From: Granulicella rosea
GTDB taxonomy: Bacteria > Acidobacteriota > Terriglobia > Terriglobales > Acidobacteriaceae
Length of the DNA: 32,300 nucleotides
Reading direction: 5' to 3'
Assembly (NCBI RefSeq): GCF_900188085.1
Contig: NZ_FZOU01000019.1
Span: forward strand, 1 to 32,300
Under the pieces are notes generated by a model, which was not told the origin of the DNA, ran no database searches, and worked only from the letters and a program-made list of their open reading frames with translations. Of the stretch, positions 7,972 to 18,100 are shown one piece after another; the stretch's first letter is position 1; each line of letters begins with the position of its first letter. The translations under genes and the position numbers were made by a program.

Positions 7972-9825
7972 ATGCACAAGAGTGTGCCGTTCGCCTTCCT
8001 TTTCGTCTGCTACGCTTCTTTCGCATGTGCTCAAACCACTACATCTAGCCAGTTTGTCTATGTAAATCCGAGTGGGGGATATTCCACGCAGTATCCGGAT
8101 GCGCTCTGGCAGCAATCCGATGGCAACTTGGGCGTCGGAACTTCGACCCCGCGAGCGCAATTAGAGGTGAATGGCGATGTGATTGCCGGAGGTGTCTATA
8201 ACAATGACCACACCTTCTTTGGTGGGCAACATTTAGCATTCAACTTTGATTATAGATACGCAAGCGTTGCTGCCAATAACTACGGTATATTCAACTCTTC
8301 CGGTTACGCTTTCGACTTTGTCCACAATGATGCGGGAACCGGTCCTCTATCCACAGATGACAATCTATCCTTGACGGTGTTGACTCCGCAGTCCGCTGGT
8401 CCGGCTATCGCTGATACGGCAATCAAAATCATCGCCGGCAACTTATATACGGGATTTGGTACCGATGATCCGCATGCATCAGTGCATATCGGTTCCCCAA
8501 TGGTTTCGTTGCAATATCAAAATCAGACTCCTTTTGGCTTCCAGAATGCCACGGGTGCGGGGAATCTTCTAATCCAATCGTTTGGACCGAGATCAATGGC
8601 CTTTGGGTCGGCACTCACGTTTGCGAATGACGGCGGAGTGAATGGTGGCGGAAATTATTGGGAGACTGGACGAGTCATGACAGCGGGCGACGACAATGTC
8701 GACAATGGCACGGGCCGGATGTATCTCCAGACTCGTGCATGGAATCCTACACTGGGTTACTGGGACTGGAATAGCAACTTGGTTCTCGCCGCCAATGGAA
8801 GTGTCGGGATAAACATGGGTCTCATCGGAAACTCCACAATTGTCGACCAGACACCAACGCAAGCGCTCGATGTCAATGGCGGCGTCAGGATAAGAGGCTC
8901 GCAGGGCCTCACCTTCCCTGATGGAAGCGTTCAAACCACAGCCGCGCCGCTTACCCAACTCAATGGCAATGTGGGAATTGGAACTACCAATCCTCAAGCT
9001 GCTCTCGAGGTCGCAGGATTCTCCCAGGCGACAGGCCCCGGAAATGGTGTTGGAATAACGCTGCACAATACATCTGGGGAGCCGCAAGGCGGATCAATCA
9101 CAAGGATCCTCTTTGAGGGCGGGAGCGTAGGAGACGATAAGGGAGTTCAACCCTTTGCCATGATTCAGGGCGGCGGCACTGACTACGATAGCAACAATGG
9201 ATTCCTCGGCTTTCAGACAGCGCAAAGTGGCGCTCTTGCAGAACAAATGAGAATCATGCCCAACGGGAATGTCGGTCTTGGAACGGCGAATCCAGGGGCC
9301 AAGCTTGAGGTCAATGGCAATACGCAGATGGACGGCTCGCTTACATTCAAAGATGCCGGTGGCAATCTGACTGTTCAGTCCACCGCATGGAACGGTACTA
9401 CTTTAGGCGGCGACTATGCCGAGTCCATCGATGTCCTGGGAGATCGGAAGACGTATCAACCCGGAGACGTTATTACGATGGACGAGTCCGCGCCTGGAAA
9501 GTTCACCAAGTCGCAAAAGCCCTATTCCAAGCTCGTGTCCGGGGTCTTCTCTACCAAGCCCGGTCTCACGGGACGACGCGTGAATTACGAAAGACCGGAC
9601 AAGGAAGCAGAAGTTCCCATGGCCATGATGGGAATTGTACCGACGAAGGTCAGTACAGAAAACGGAGCCATCGCAGTCGGCGATCTCTTAGTTTCGGCTT
9701 CCATTCCGGGTTATGCCATGAAGGGAACAGATCGCGAACGGATGATGGGCGCCATCATTGGCAAAGCTCTTGCCCCGCTCGGCTCCGGATCGGGCATCAT
9801 TGAAGTCCTGGTGTCGCTGCAATAG
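7972..9825 (+). CDS. Secreted fibre-like protein with GIGT repeats and GDYAE domain
   Basis: A 617-residue exported protein from ATG 7972 (AAGAAGG upstream; a GTG at 7966 is too close to it). It begins MHKSVPFAFLFVCYASFACAQ, a signal peptide. Three short repeats of the form LGVGTSTPRAQLEVNG, VGIGTTNPQAALEVAG and VGLGTANPGAKLEVNG resemble the fibre-like repeats of tail-spike and surface proteins. The last 140 residues start at GGDYAES and include VGDLLVSASIPGYAMK and MMGAIIGKAL, a domain often at the end of bacterial fibre-like secreted proteins. It is the first gene of a plus-strand run ending in the Rhs locus. A surface filament or adhesin role is inferred; there is no catalytic motif. Confidence 0.75.
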   Translation: MHKSVPFAFLFVCYASFACAQTTTSSQFVYVNPSGGYSTQYPDALWQQSDGNLGVGTSTPRAQLEVNGDVIAGGVYNNDHTFFGGQHLAFNFDYRYASVAANNYGIFNSSGYAFDFVHNDAGTGPLSTDDNLSLTVLTPQSAGPAIADTAIKIIAGNLYTGFGTDDPHASVHIGSPMVSLQYQNQTPFGFQNATGAGNLLIQSFGPRSMAFGSALTFANDGGVNGGGNYWETGRVMTAGDDNVDNGTGRMYLQTRAWNPTLGYWDWNSNLVLAANGSVGINMGLIGNSTIVDQTPTQALDVNGGVRIRGSQGLTFPDGSVQTTAAPLTQLNGNVGIGTTNPQAALEVAGFSQATGPGNGVGITLHNTSGEPQGGSITRILFEGGSVGDDKGVQPFAMIQGGGTDYDSNNGFLGFQTAQSGALAEQMRIMPNGNVGLGTANPGAKLEVNGNTQMDGSLTFKDAGGNLTVQSTAWNGTTLGGDYAESIDVLGDRKTYQPGDVITMDESAPGKFTKSQKPYSKLVSGVFSTKPGLTGRRVNYERPDKEAEVPMAMMGIVPTKVSTENGAIAVGDLLVSASIPGYAMKGTDRERMMGAIIGKALAPLGSGSGIIEVLVSLQ

Positions 9826-9880
9826 TCGTCACTTAAGAAGGCTGAAATGCTCTAAGCGCAGCGCTTGAGTGGAGGCGGAG

Positions 9881-10861
9881 ATGTGGCGGTCAATTTTTGG
9901 ATTCTTTGTATCTTTGATCTTCGTGTTCAACGTCGGTAGGTCTGCGCTGTGCCAGACTGCATACCCGAGTGCGACCGTCACTATAGTGGGTCCCCAGACC
10001 GGGGGCTCGGCCAGTGGAACGCTCACCTTGGCATTCAACGGGCATTTCCATACCGTTTCATACGGTCCACTTTCTACGCCAAATTCGATCGCGTCTGCTA
10101 TGGCAGCGGCGTTCGCTAGCTATCCAGCGCAGCCGTGGCCAACGCGCTTATGCACCATTGGAGTGTGCGCAAAGGCTACAGGAGCCACGATTACATTCCA
10201 GTTGAAAGACCTGTCCTCTACATTTGGTGCAATTACGGGATGTGGACCACACGACGCGTTTTCTGTTGATTGCTCAGCGTGGCCGCCCCCGGCCCCGGTA
10301 CAAACCTCTTTGATTCTTTCGCCCTCAAACAATCCCGCTACAGCTGGACAGGCGGCCATCTTCACGGCCACGGTGTCGCCCTCGAATTCTGGAGGCCCGG
10401 CTCCAACAGGAAATGTAACCTTCTCAGATCGTGGACAGGCGTTCTTGACGGCACCGCTCGGAAGCAACGGCAGCGTAACGGTGAGCAACAGCACTCTGTT
10501 GGCCGGTGTGCACAATCTAATCGCGACATACTTCGGCGACGCCAACTATCTCGGGTCGACTTCATCAATTCTTCTTGAGACCGTCCTTCCAGGTCAGCCG
10601 TCCAGTCTCTATCTGACGCCCAGCTCAGGTTTTCCGGACACTGTCGTTGAAATCTCCGGCGGCTACTTCGGATCGTCAAAGGGTTCGGTCTTTTTCAACG
10701 GAACCTTAGCAGCGATCCGAAGCTGGAGCTCAGGCGACATATTCGTCATCGTTCCAGCGGGCGCCACAACGGGTCCCGTTACAGTTCAGGGGGCAGGAAC
10801 GTCAGGTCAGGGCTTCTTCACTATGTCATCAGGAGCGCCTCCTGCCTGCCCAGTACAGTAA
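9881..10861 (+). CDS. Secreted protein with Ig-like and IPT/TIG domains
   Basis: A 326-residue protein from ATG 9881, five bases after GGAGG. The N-terminus MWRSIFGFFVSLIFVFNVG...LCQT is a signal peptide. Residues of about 140-230 (SLILSPSNNPATAGQAAIFTA ... GVHNLIATYFGDANYLGS) form a bacterial Ig-like domain of the Big_3 type. The last 80 (LYLTPSSGFPDTVVEISGGYFG ... VFVIVPAGATTGPVTVQ type) form a TIG domain. These are extracellular binding or spacer modules with no enzymatic motif. The TIG domain resembles those in the large Rhs protein downstream, so the two may share a surface or ligand. It lies 55 bp after the preceding gene and is probably in the same transcript. Confidence 0.7.
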   Translation: MWRSIFGFFVSLIFVFNVGRSALCQTAYPSATVTIVGPQTGGSASGTLTLAFNGHFHTVSYGPLSTPNSIASAMAAAFASYPAQPWPTRLCTIGVCAKATGATITFQLKDLSSTFGAITGCGPHDAFSVDCSAWPPPAPVQTSLILSPSNNPATAGQAAIFTATVSPSNSGGPAPTGNVTFSDRGQAFLTAPLGSNGSVTVSNSTLLAGVHNLIATYFGDANYLGSTSSILLETVLPGQPSSLYLTPSSGFPDTVVEISGGYFGSSKGSVFFNGTLAAIRSWSSGDIFVIVPAGATTGPVTVQGAGTSGQGFFTMSSGAPPACPVQ

Positions 10862-10926
10862 TCGGAATAAAGCTTCGCAGAGCTCGATCAGTAGTCGTTC
10901 AGTCTTTCGTTGATGAGGAGTCTCCT

Positions 10927-11739
10927 TTGATCAAGATGTTCATCGCTTTGCTATTGACGTTTGCAAGCATCGCCAAGGCCCAGACGTCGTTTGCGTTTGC
11001 TGGAAATACTGCCGATGCCTATGACAGGCTACCGATGCCGAAATCGAGCAACAGAGATTCTCAGGCCCTACAGCTACTTCAACAATCTGTCGATAAGATG
11101 GGTGGACTCACCGCGATCCGCGCCATCCCAGGATGGAAGATTCATCTGCGGGTTACCCAGGCAGCCAATAATACAACTCACATTGCACGCTGGGAGGTGG
11201 TTGGCGACGAGTTCCGGGTGGAGCATCTGAGCAGCGACGCCTCAAAGATGCTGAAAGCCGTCACTACAGGCCAGGGAAATGCTTCTACGCAGTCTGGCAC
11301 CACCACCACGCCACTGCCATTTCATACGGTCCGTTCATGGATAGTCCCGCAGATGGCTGCTCAACTCCTTGAAAAAGCAATCGATGATCCCGAATACTCG
11401 CTCGATCTTCTCAAGGTGGACGCGAACAGCAACCAAACGATCATTCGGATCGTCAACACGAAGACCCCACTGACCAGACTGACCACCCCGGAACTATGGT
11501 ACTTCGACAATACAACCATGCTGCCTGCTTTGGTATGTATTCGCCAGTATAGGCCAAACGACTTCACGCATCATGCACTCATGACATTCGCAATGAGCAA
11601 CTTCACTTTGAGAGACGGGGTCCTAATTCCTTTTCACTCAACTCTACAAATTGGTGAATTCGTTCTTGAGACGGCCGACGTTGTGTCTGTGAAAACCAAT
11701 GAGGCTATTCCGAATTCTCGCTTTGCGGCGCTTCGCTAG
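10927..11739 (+). CDS. Secreted hypothetical protein preceding rhs
   Basis: A 270-residue exported protein. TTG 10927 lies six bases after GAGGAG, so I prefer it to the ATG at 10936. The signal peptide is MIKMFIALLLTFASIAKAQ. The mature part contains QLLQQSVDKMGGLTAIRAIPGW and ARWEVVGDEFRVEH, then several predicted beta strands. The pattern recalls LolA/LolB-like or DUF-type periplasmic proteins in which a strand-rich half-barrel binds a lipid or peptide. I do not recognise the family. It ends nine bases before the rhs gene, so the two are very likely co-translated. A helper role for Rhs export or folding is possible but unproven. Confidence 0.6.
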   Translation: MIKMFIALLLTFASIAKAQTSFAFAGNTADAYDRLPMPKSSNRDSQALQLLQQSVDKMGGLTAIRAIPGWKIHLRVTQAANNTTHIARWEVVGDEFRVEHLSSDASKMLKAVTTGQGNASTQSGTTTTPLPFHTVRSWIVPQMAAQLLEKAIDDPEYSLDLLKVDANSNQTIIRIVNTKTPLTRLTTPELWYFDNTTMLPALVCIRQYRPNDFTHHALMTFAMSNFTLRDGVLIPFHSTLQIGEFVLETADVVSVKTNEAIPNSRFAALR

Positions 11740-11748
11740 GAGACGAAT

Positions 11749-14700
11749 GTGAAAAATATCCTCTTATTTTCGATACTACTAGCATTCACCGCTCTCCCGT
11801 CGCTAGGGCAAGAACTTCAGCAAGGATATGTGCCGTACGGCTCATTCGATTTTGGAACCATCGATTCCGTCAATCTCCAGAACAGGAATCTGTCCATTAA
11901 CATTCCTATCGTTACCTATAAACAAAAGGGAAGCCTGCCGGATTTTGGGCTGAAGCTTATGTTTTGGGCGCCACAATGGACCACCATCTCATCTCCGTAC
12001 GGGTGTGATCCAGGATCGACTACCGGCTCGTCGGGAGGCAGTTGCAGCGAATATACCTATACAGTTTGGGATGGAACGGTCATGGGAATGTCCGTTACCG
12101 CGAATAATGTTGTATCGTTCGGCGAAACGCCATCATACGATTCCCAAGGAAACCTCATGGCCAACGGCGAGTACTATACCGATCCAAGCGGCGCAAACCA
12201 CTACTTGAGCCAGAATATGTTTAGCTTCGGAAATAATCGTGTGAATGTGGCCATCGACGGATCGGGTTGGACTGATTGGATAGATCCGAATGGAATCGCA
12301 TATGTCTCCTCTTACACAGGCACTTCACTCACTGGATATACGGAGACCGATCTTTACGGAAACAGCGTAGCGACTGATTTTACATCAGGGGAGTTTCCTA
12401 TCCCCACAGGATGGACCGATTCAACGGGCAGATTTATATCGAATGGCACCCCCGGTTGGGAGCCGACTACGAGTGCTCCGTGCTTGACAGTAGGCTATCC
12501 GGGCGTCGGTGCTGCCGATGCATATCCGGTCAGCTACTGCTTTAGTCAGCAGACCTTTACGCAGCCCCCTGGGATGCCGACGGCTCCATACATTTCTGCA
12601 TCATGGGTCCTTACAAGTGTCGGGTTGCCGAACAATCAAGCCTACACCTTTACCTACGGCCAATCTGCGGAACTCAAATCGATCGGTCTTCCGACCGGCG
12701 GTTCGGTTTCTTACACCTATATGTGGACTTCCCCCCCAGGAGGCGGTGGCGGCACCCTTTATCCCGCAGTCACGACCCGCACCGAATTCGATGGAAGCAA
12801 AAGTCAGACTTGGAATTACAACACGGGACAAGACCCCAACGGCAACGCAACAAATCATGTATTCGATGGGAACGGTTATGAGGTAGAGACCGATTACTTC
12901 AACGGTCCTGTCACTCCTATAAGCCGTCCCGCGTCATGTGGAACAGGATGGATACCGTCGTTGACATGCCTGCCATCCGCGGAAAATCTGCTGAAGAGTG
13001 TCATCACTACCTATCAGCCAAACGGCGTCACCCCGTCTGGAACGGGATACGAGCTTCCGCAGAGCAAAATCACGGTGCTTAACAACGGGATGATCTCCGA
13101 AACCGTCTACACCTACGATACGACGGTGCCGGGACCATATAACTGGGATTCGACCATATATTTCTGGGACGGAGGTCAGTATCCCGTCTTGTCTTTCGGA
13201 AGCCTACTGCAACAAGACGACTACGATTTCGGACTGGGCGCCCCAGGCCCCCTGCTGCGCACAACGACCATGAGCTACCAGTGGCAAAACAATATCAATT
13301 ATTTATTGCTGCGTTCGCTGCCTTTCAGCTCGAGGGTCGCGGACGGTCCCACGGGTACTCTCAAAGCACAGACGAAATATCTATACGACGAACCGAGCTA
13401 TCTGGCTAATGCGAACGGCACGCAATTCTTCGGTAAACCCACTACAGTCACCAGCGGTCTTGGCGCGAATGCGGTCACAACTCATACTTCTTACAGGGTT
13501 GATGGAATGATCGGCGAAACCTTTGATGCCAAGGGGTGCGGAACTCAAATATTTTATCAATACAATAACTCTGTTCCTTACCAGACGATCAACTGCTTGT
13601 CAGAGATCACGCAATATGGTTATGACCAATACTCAGGGTTGCCAACGAGTGTTCAAACTCCAAATGATTTGGCCGCAGGCCGCTTGGGGACACAATATTC
13701 CTATACCCCGATGAAAGACTTGCAATCCATCACATATCCCGACGGCGGCTCTGTCTCAGCAAGCTATAGTTATCAGTCGCCGCTTAGCGTCACGGTGACC
13801 ACGCAAGCGAGCCCCGATCCCCCCAACACCACAAGCACCGTCTATAACGGGCTCGGACGCCCCACATCTACGTCGTCGGCCGGCATCACCTCAGAAACGA
13901 CATATGACGGCCTTGGCAAAGTTGCTACGGTCACAAATCCACATCTATCCACCCCATCACCAACTGATGGCATCACCTACAAGTACTACGACGGTTTGGG
14001 GCAACTCGTTCAGCAAGTCCAAGCGGACAATACCTCGCTGTGGTGGTGCTATAACGGCGTTCGTACGAACGATCAACCCAACTGCCATGGACAAATAGGC
14101 AGTTCTCTCGCCGGCAGCTGGATCGACTCGGCCGATGAGACAGGCCGTAACTGGCATAAGGGCTTCGACGCGCTTGGAAGGCTGAGAAAGGTGCTTGAGC
14201 CCAACGCGGCAAATGCCCCCGCGCTGGAGACGGATTATCAGTACGATGCGCTTGGCAACCTGCTGCGCGTAGACCAGTGGGGTGGCGCGGCAGGCGCGAC
14301 GGGCGATCGTGTTCGAACCTTCAGCTACGACTCTCTGTCGCATCTTTTACTGGCGACGAATCCTGAGTCCGGCAGCATCTGCTATGGAACCACGGGCGGA
14401 GTCGCGCCTACATCGTCCAACTGCCACCAGAACGGATACGACCTCAACGGGAATCTTGTCTATAAGACCGATGCGCGCGGGGTTCAGGCGTCGATGACGT
14501 ACGACTCCCTGAACAGGCTTATCTCGAAGACCTATCAATACGATCCTCAAAATACCCTATCCAGTTGCTTTCAGTATGGCTCGACGACAGCCGCACCCTC
14601 GAATGGCATTGATCATCTGCTGCAGGAATGGACGATCGCCGGGAGCTGCGCCGGGTCGGCTCCTGCGTCCGGCTATAGGACCTCCCACAGCTTTCTCTCG

Positions 14701-15048
14701 TTCGACGCCATGGGCAGGGCTACTGGGGAGGAGCAATGCCACCTAGCAAACTGCGTCTCGGGAACACCGTACAGCAGCACCATGTCATACAACCTGCTCG
14801 GAAGCCAGCACACTTACACGAACGGCGTGCAGAGCCTGACGCTGACAAATGGATATGACGCCATGGGGCATCTGCAGACGGTGAACGGCTCCCAGGTGAA
14901 CACAATCCCCACGACGACGCTGTACTTCGGTCGATCGTACAGCCCGGCTGGAGCGACCCAGGATCTCTCGCTGGGAAGCGGAATCAACGTCACCTTCGGG
15001 TATGACAGCAGATTGCGACTGACGAACCAGATGGCAACCAATCCGTGA
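11749..15048 (+). CDS. Secreted Rhs/YD-repeat protein lacking the C-terminal tip
   Basis: A 1099-residue protein from GTG 11749 (GGAG upstream). MKNILLFSILLAFTALPSLGQ is a signal peptide. The first 500 residues hold the N-terminal region usual for secreted Rhs proteins (VPYGSFDFGTIDSVNLQNRNL ...). YD repeats then fill the rest (TTYDGLGKVATVTNP, YKYYDGLGQLVQQVQ, FSYDSLSHLLLATNP, MTYDSLNRLISKTY). Rhs repeats build a hollow beta shell that encloses a toxin. Here the reading frame stops within the repeats (FGYDSRLRLTNQMATNP) with no core plug, no DPxG junction and no toxin. The stop TGA overlaps the GTGATAATG of the next frame, which is coupled and carries the missing tip. It may be a split Rhs protein or a remnant truncated by acquisition of the next gene. 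Confidence 0.8.
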   Translation: MKNILLFSILLAFTALPSLGQELQQGYVPYGSFDFGTIDSVNLQNRNLSINIPIVTYKQKGSLPDFGLKLMFWAPQWTTISSPYGCDPGSTTGSSGGSCSEYTYTVWDGTVMGMSVTANNVVSFGETPSYDSQGNLMANGEYYTDPSGANHYLSQNMFSFGNNRVNVAIDGSGWTDWIDPNGIAYVSSYTGTSLTGYTETDLYGNSVATDFTSGEFPIPTGWTDSTGRFISNGTPGWEPTTSAPCLTVGYPGVGAADAYPVSYCFSQQTFTQPPGMPTAPYISASWVLTSVGLPNNQAYTFTYGQSAELKSIGLPTGGSVSYTYMWTSPPGGGGGTLYPAVTTRTEFDGSKSQTWNYNTGQDPNGNATNHVFDGNGYEVETDYFNGPVTPISRPASCGTGWIPSLTCLPSAENLLKSVITTYQPNGVTPSGTGYELPQSKITVLNNGMISETVYTYDTTVPGPYNWDSTIYFWDGGQYPVLSFGSLLQQDDYDFGLGAPGPLLRTTTMSYQWQNNINYLLLRSLPFSSRVADGPTGTLKAQTKYLYDEPSYLANANGTQFFGKPTTVTSGLGANAVTTHTSYRVDGMIGETFDAKGCGTQIFYQYNNSVPYQTINCLSEITQYGYDQYSGLPTSVQTPNDLAAGRLGTQYSYTPMKDLQSITYPDGGSVSASYSYQSPLSVTVTTQASPDPPNTTSTVYNGLGRPTSTSSAGITSETTYDGLGKVATVTNPHLSTPSPTDGITYKYYDGLGQLVQQVQADNTSLWWCYNGVRTNDQPNCHGQIGSSLAGSWIDSADETGRNWHKGFDALGRLRKVLEPNAANAPALETDYQYDALGNLLRVDQWGGAAGATGDRVRTFSYDSLSHLLLATNPESGSICYGTTGGVAPTSSNCHQNGYDLNGNLVYKTDARGVQASMTYDSLNRLISKTYQYDPQNTLSSCFQYGSTTAAPSNGIDHLLQEWTIAGSCAGSAPASGYRTSHSFLSFDAMGRATGEEQCHLANCVSGTPYSSTMSYNLLGSQHTYTNGVQSLTLTNGYDAMGHLQTVNGSQVNTIPTTTLYFGRSYSPAGATQDLSLGSGINVTFGYDSRLRLTNQMATNP

Positions 15049-15119
15049 TAATGGCCAGTCCGGCAGTATCCGTTCTACCGCTTGCGACAGACTCTGGAAC
15101 CAAGGATCGGAGCTTCCTA

Positions 15120-18100
15120 ATGATTGGCCGTATACGACAGTTGGGCATCATGGCCTTGACGGTCCTCATTCTTTGCTGTTCGGCGAGTCCGGCTGTCGCC
15201 CAAATAGCTAACGAGACTTATATTTCGTCATTGTCCTTACCGAGCGGTATCCCCGGCGACTCCATCACGCTGACAGGATATTTCGGCCCAACCCAGGCAA
15301 TCGTTACATTAAACGGCGCCGCGATGCCGATCGTGAGCTGGGGTAACTTCAACGTTGTTGTGACCGTGCCCATTGGAGGAACCACGGGGGACATCGTGGT
15401 GAACCTTGGGGGCACCCTCAGCAATGGCGTTCCCTTTGCGGTCGATTCTACGGCCAGAGGATACTCCCGACCGATTACAATTCACCACAGTAGCGTCACA
15501 AGTTCGCTTCAGGATTTCCCGTTACTATTCGCTGGAACTTATACCGACCTTGCAACGGTGGCGAATGGGGGCAAGGTGCAGAATCAGTATGGATATGACA
15601 TTGCCTTCACGTCAGACCAGGCCGGTCGGAACCCATTGGATTTTGAAATCGACGCGTACGATCCTGTCGCAGGAAAGGTTGCTTTCTGGATTCGCATACC
15701 GAGCTTATCGAATACTGCGGACACCACGATCTATATGTGGTACGGGTATCCCCATGTCTACACTTCGTTAGAGAATAAGAGCGGGGTCTGGAAGAGTAAC
15801 TACCTTTCAATCTATCACTTTGGGAATGGCGCTCAGGTTGGAACTTCGGACTCCGGCATGGCTGGGTATACGCTATATGCCTCTTCGCCGGGGACCGTAG
15901 CAGGAACTGCCCCTGGTGTGGTTGGCAACGCCGCCGCGTTTGGCGCTACGTCGGCGGCGCTCGGAAACGGCCCAGTGACATTGTACCCGGGCAACGATTC
16001 GCCGGCTACCATCGAGGCTTGGGTGAATTTGCCCACGGATATGACTGCGCCGACGGCCCCTAACTATCTGGTGCCACCATCAGTACAAATAGTCAGTTAT
16101 GGACATGTAACAGCCGACGGCGCTATGGGGCTTTGGTGGAATGGCGGGAGCCCGTCGCTCTTATTTGGTTTATACGACTACATGTTCGGCGGTACTCTTA
16201 CAAACGACGGAAACTGGCACCATGTAGTAGGAGTTTACGCTGGCGGAAGTGTGTTGGATCCGCTTGTGGATTTGCTATATGTCGACGGGAATCCTATAAA
16301 TCCTACAGAGGTGGCCAGCGGAGATGGCAATGGTGGTTATGGCATCTATACTCAATCGAATCCTTTGACAGTTGGCGGCCCGTCGCTGTTCACAAACGGC
16401 TATCCATTTATTGGTTCCGTGGATGAGGTAAGGATATCGTCCGGCACTCGTAGCGCTGCTTGGATTCAAGCCGAATATGCGAACATTTCCAATCCAAACA
16501 GTTTTTATATGGTTGGGGCTGTATCGAAAGGGCCAGTGATCAATTCGGTCAATCCGAACCCGGTGCTTGCGGGTGCCGCTGTCCGCATCGGCGGATCGGA
16601 TTTTGGCGCGGCTCAGGGCGCGAGTTCCATTACGCTGAATGGCGTTCCGCTCTCGACAACTTCGTGGAACAATAGCTCGATCGCTCTTACAGTACCGTTT
16701 GGGGCTTCGTCAGGCAATCTGGTCGTCACCGTTCAAGGGGTTCCCAGCAACACGGTTTCTTTGGCTATCACCAATAGCCCTCCGCCGGTCATCAACGCGA
16801 TCAATCCCACGCCAGCGCTCCCGGGAACGGTGATCAGTGTCATCGGATCGGGCTTCGGCGCGGTTCAGGGCACGAGCACAATCGCTTTGAATGGGACTGT
16901 ACTGTCGACCTACGAATGGACTGACACTTTGATTCGCTTGAAAGTACCCGCAGGCGCTACGACGGGGAGCTTCATTGTCACCGTTCAATGCGTCAACAGT
17001 AATGCGATGCCGCTGACGACGGCCAGTGTCTTCACCGGCTATGAGCGCACCATCACTATCGACCATACCAAGGTGCCAAACACGGACCAGAGCAGCTTCC
17101 CAGTTTTGATTGCGGGGACGTATCCCTATCTCGCGACGAGTGCTAACGGTGGCAAGGTGCAGAACGCAAATGGCTACGATATCGTGTTCACTTCCGATGC
17201 CGCCGGTCAGGATGTTCTCGATTACGAGATCGATACATACAACCCTGTTTCGGGTGCGGTAGCTTTTTGGGTCCGTATCCAGAATCTATCCCACACCGCC
17301 GATACGGTCATTTACATGTGGTACGGCATCCCGAATGTGACGGCTTCGCAGGAAAACCCACAAGGCACGTGGAGGAACAATTACCTCTCCGTCTATCATC
17401 TCGGCGATGGGGCGACCGTCGGAACCTCCGACTCCGGTTACGCAGGGTACGACCTCTCGGGGTCGGCGGCGGCAATTTCAGGCAAGATCGGCGGAGCCGC
17501 TGGATTCAACGGAAGTACCGCAACCTACCTCAGCCATCCAACATTGGTTGAAGTCTATCCGAGTGGCAGCATGCCAGTCACGCTAGAGTCATGGGTGCAG
17601 TTGCCGTCCAATACGCCAAACGTTGAATTTTTGGGATACGGATCGGACTTAGTCGTGGGATCGCGTGTCGGACTCTCATGGAACAACAACAGCCAGGCGC
17701 TTCTGGAATTCAATCAAATCGGAGTGGCGGGGGCCGGATCCATGACGGTCGACGGCGCCTGGCATCACTTGGTAGGCGTTTACGGAGGCGGCCCGTTGAG
17801 CGCCACCGCCGATCAACTCTACGTCGATGGAGTTCTTGCTTCCCAGGGCATCGATGTCCCCATCGCATACAAGGGCATCTTACCGGACATTCAAATCAAC
17901 GAGTTCAAGATAGGAGGAATCCCAACCGTGACCTCCTGTTGCGCACTCAATGGTTCCGTCGACGAGGTCCGCATATCGAGCGTCACACGGTCCGCCGACT
18001 GGGTCGCAACCGAGTACGCGAATCAGTCGTCCCCAGCTACCTTCTACAACATGGGGAGCGAAGCCGCCGGTGGAGTTTCCTCGCAACCTTCATCGTCGCA

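Noticed and set aside
15045..15119. Programmed or accidental frameshift joining the two rhs genes
   Set aside because: A fusion would place a complete signal peptide in the middle of the protein. The second gene has its own ribosome-binding site at 15109-15112, so separate genes fit better. Kept as a test in the findings.
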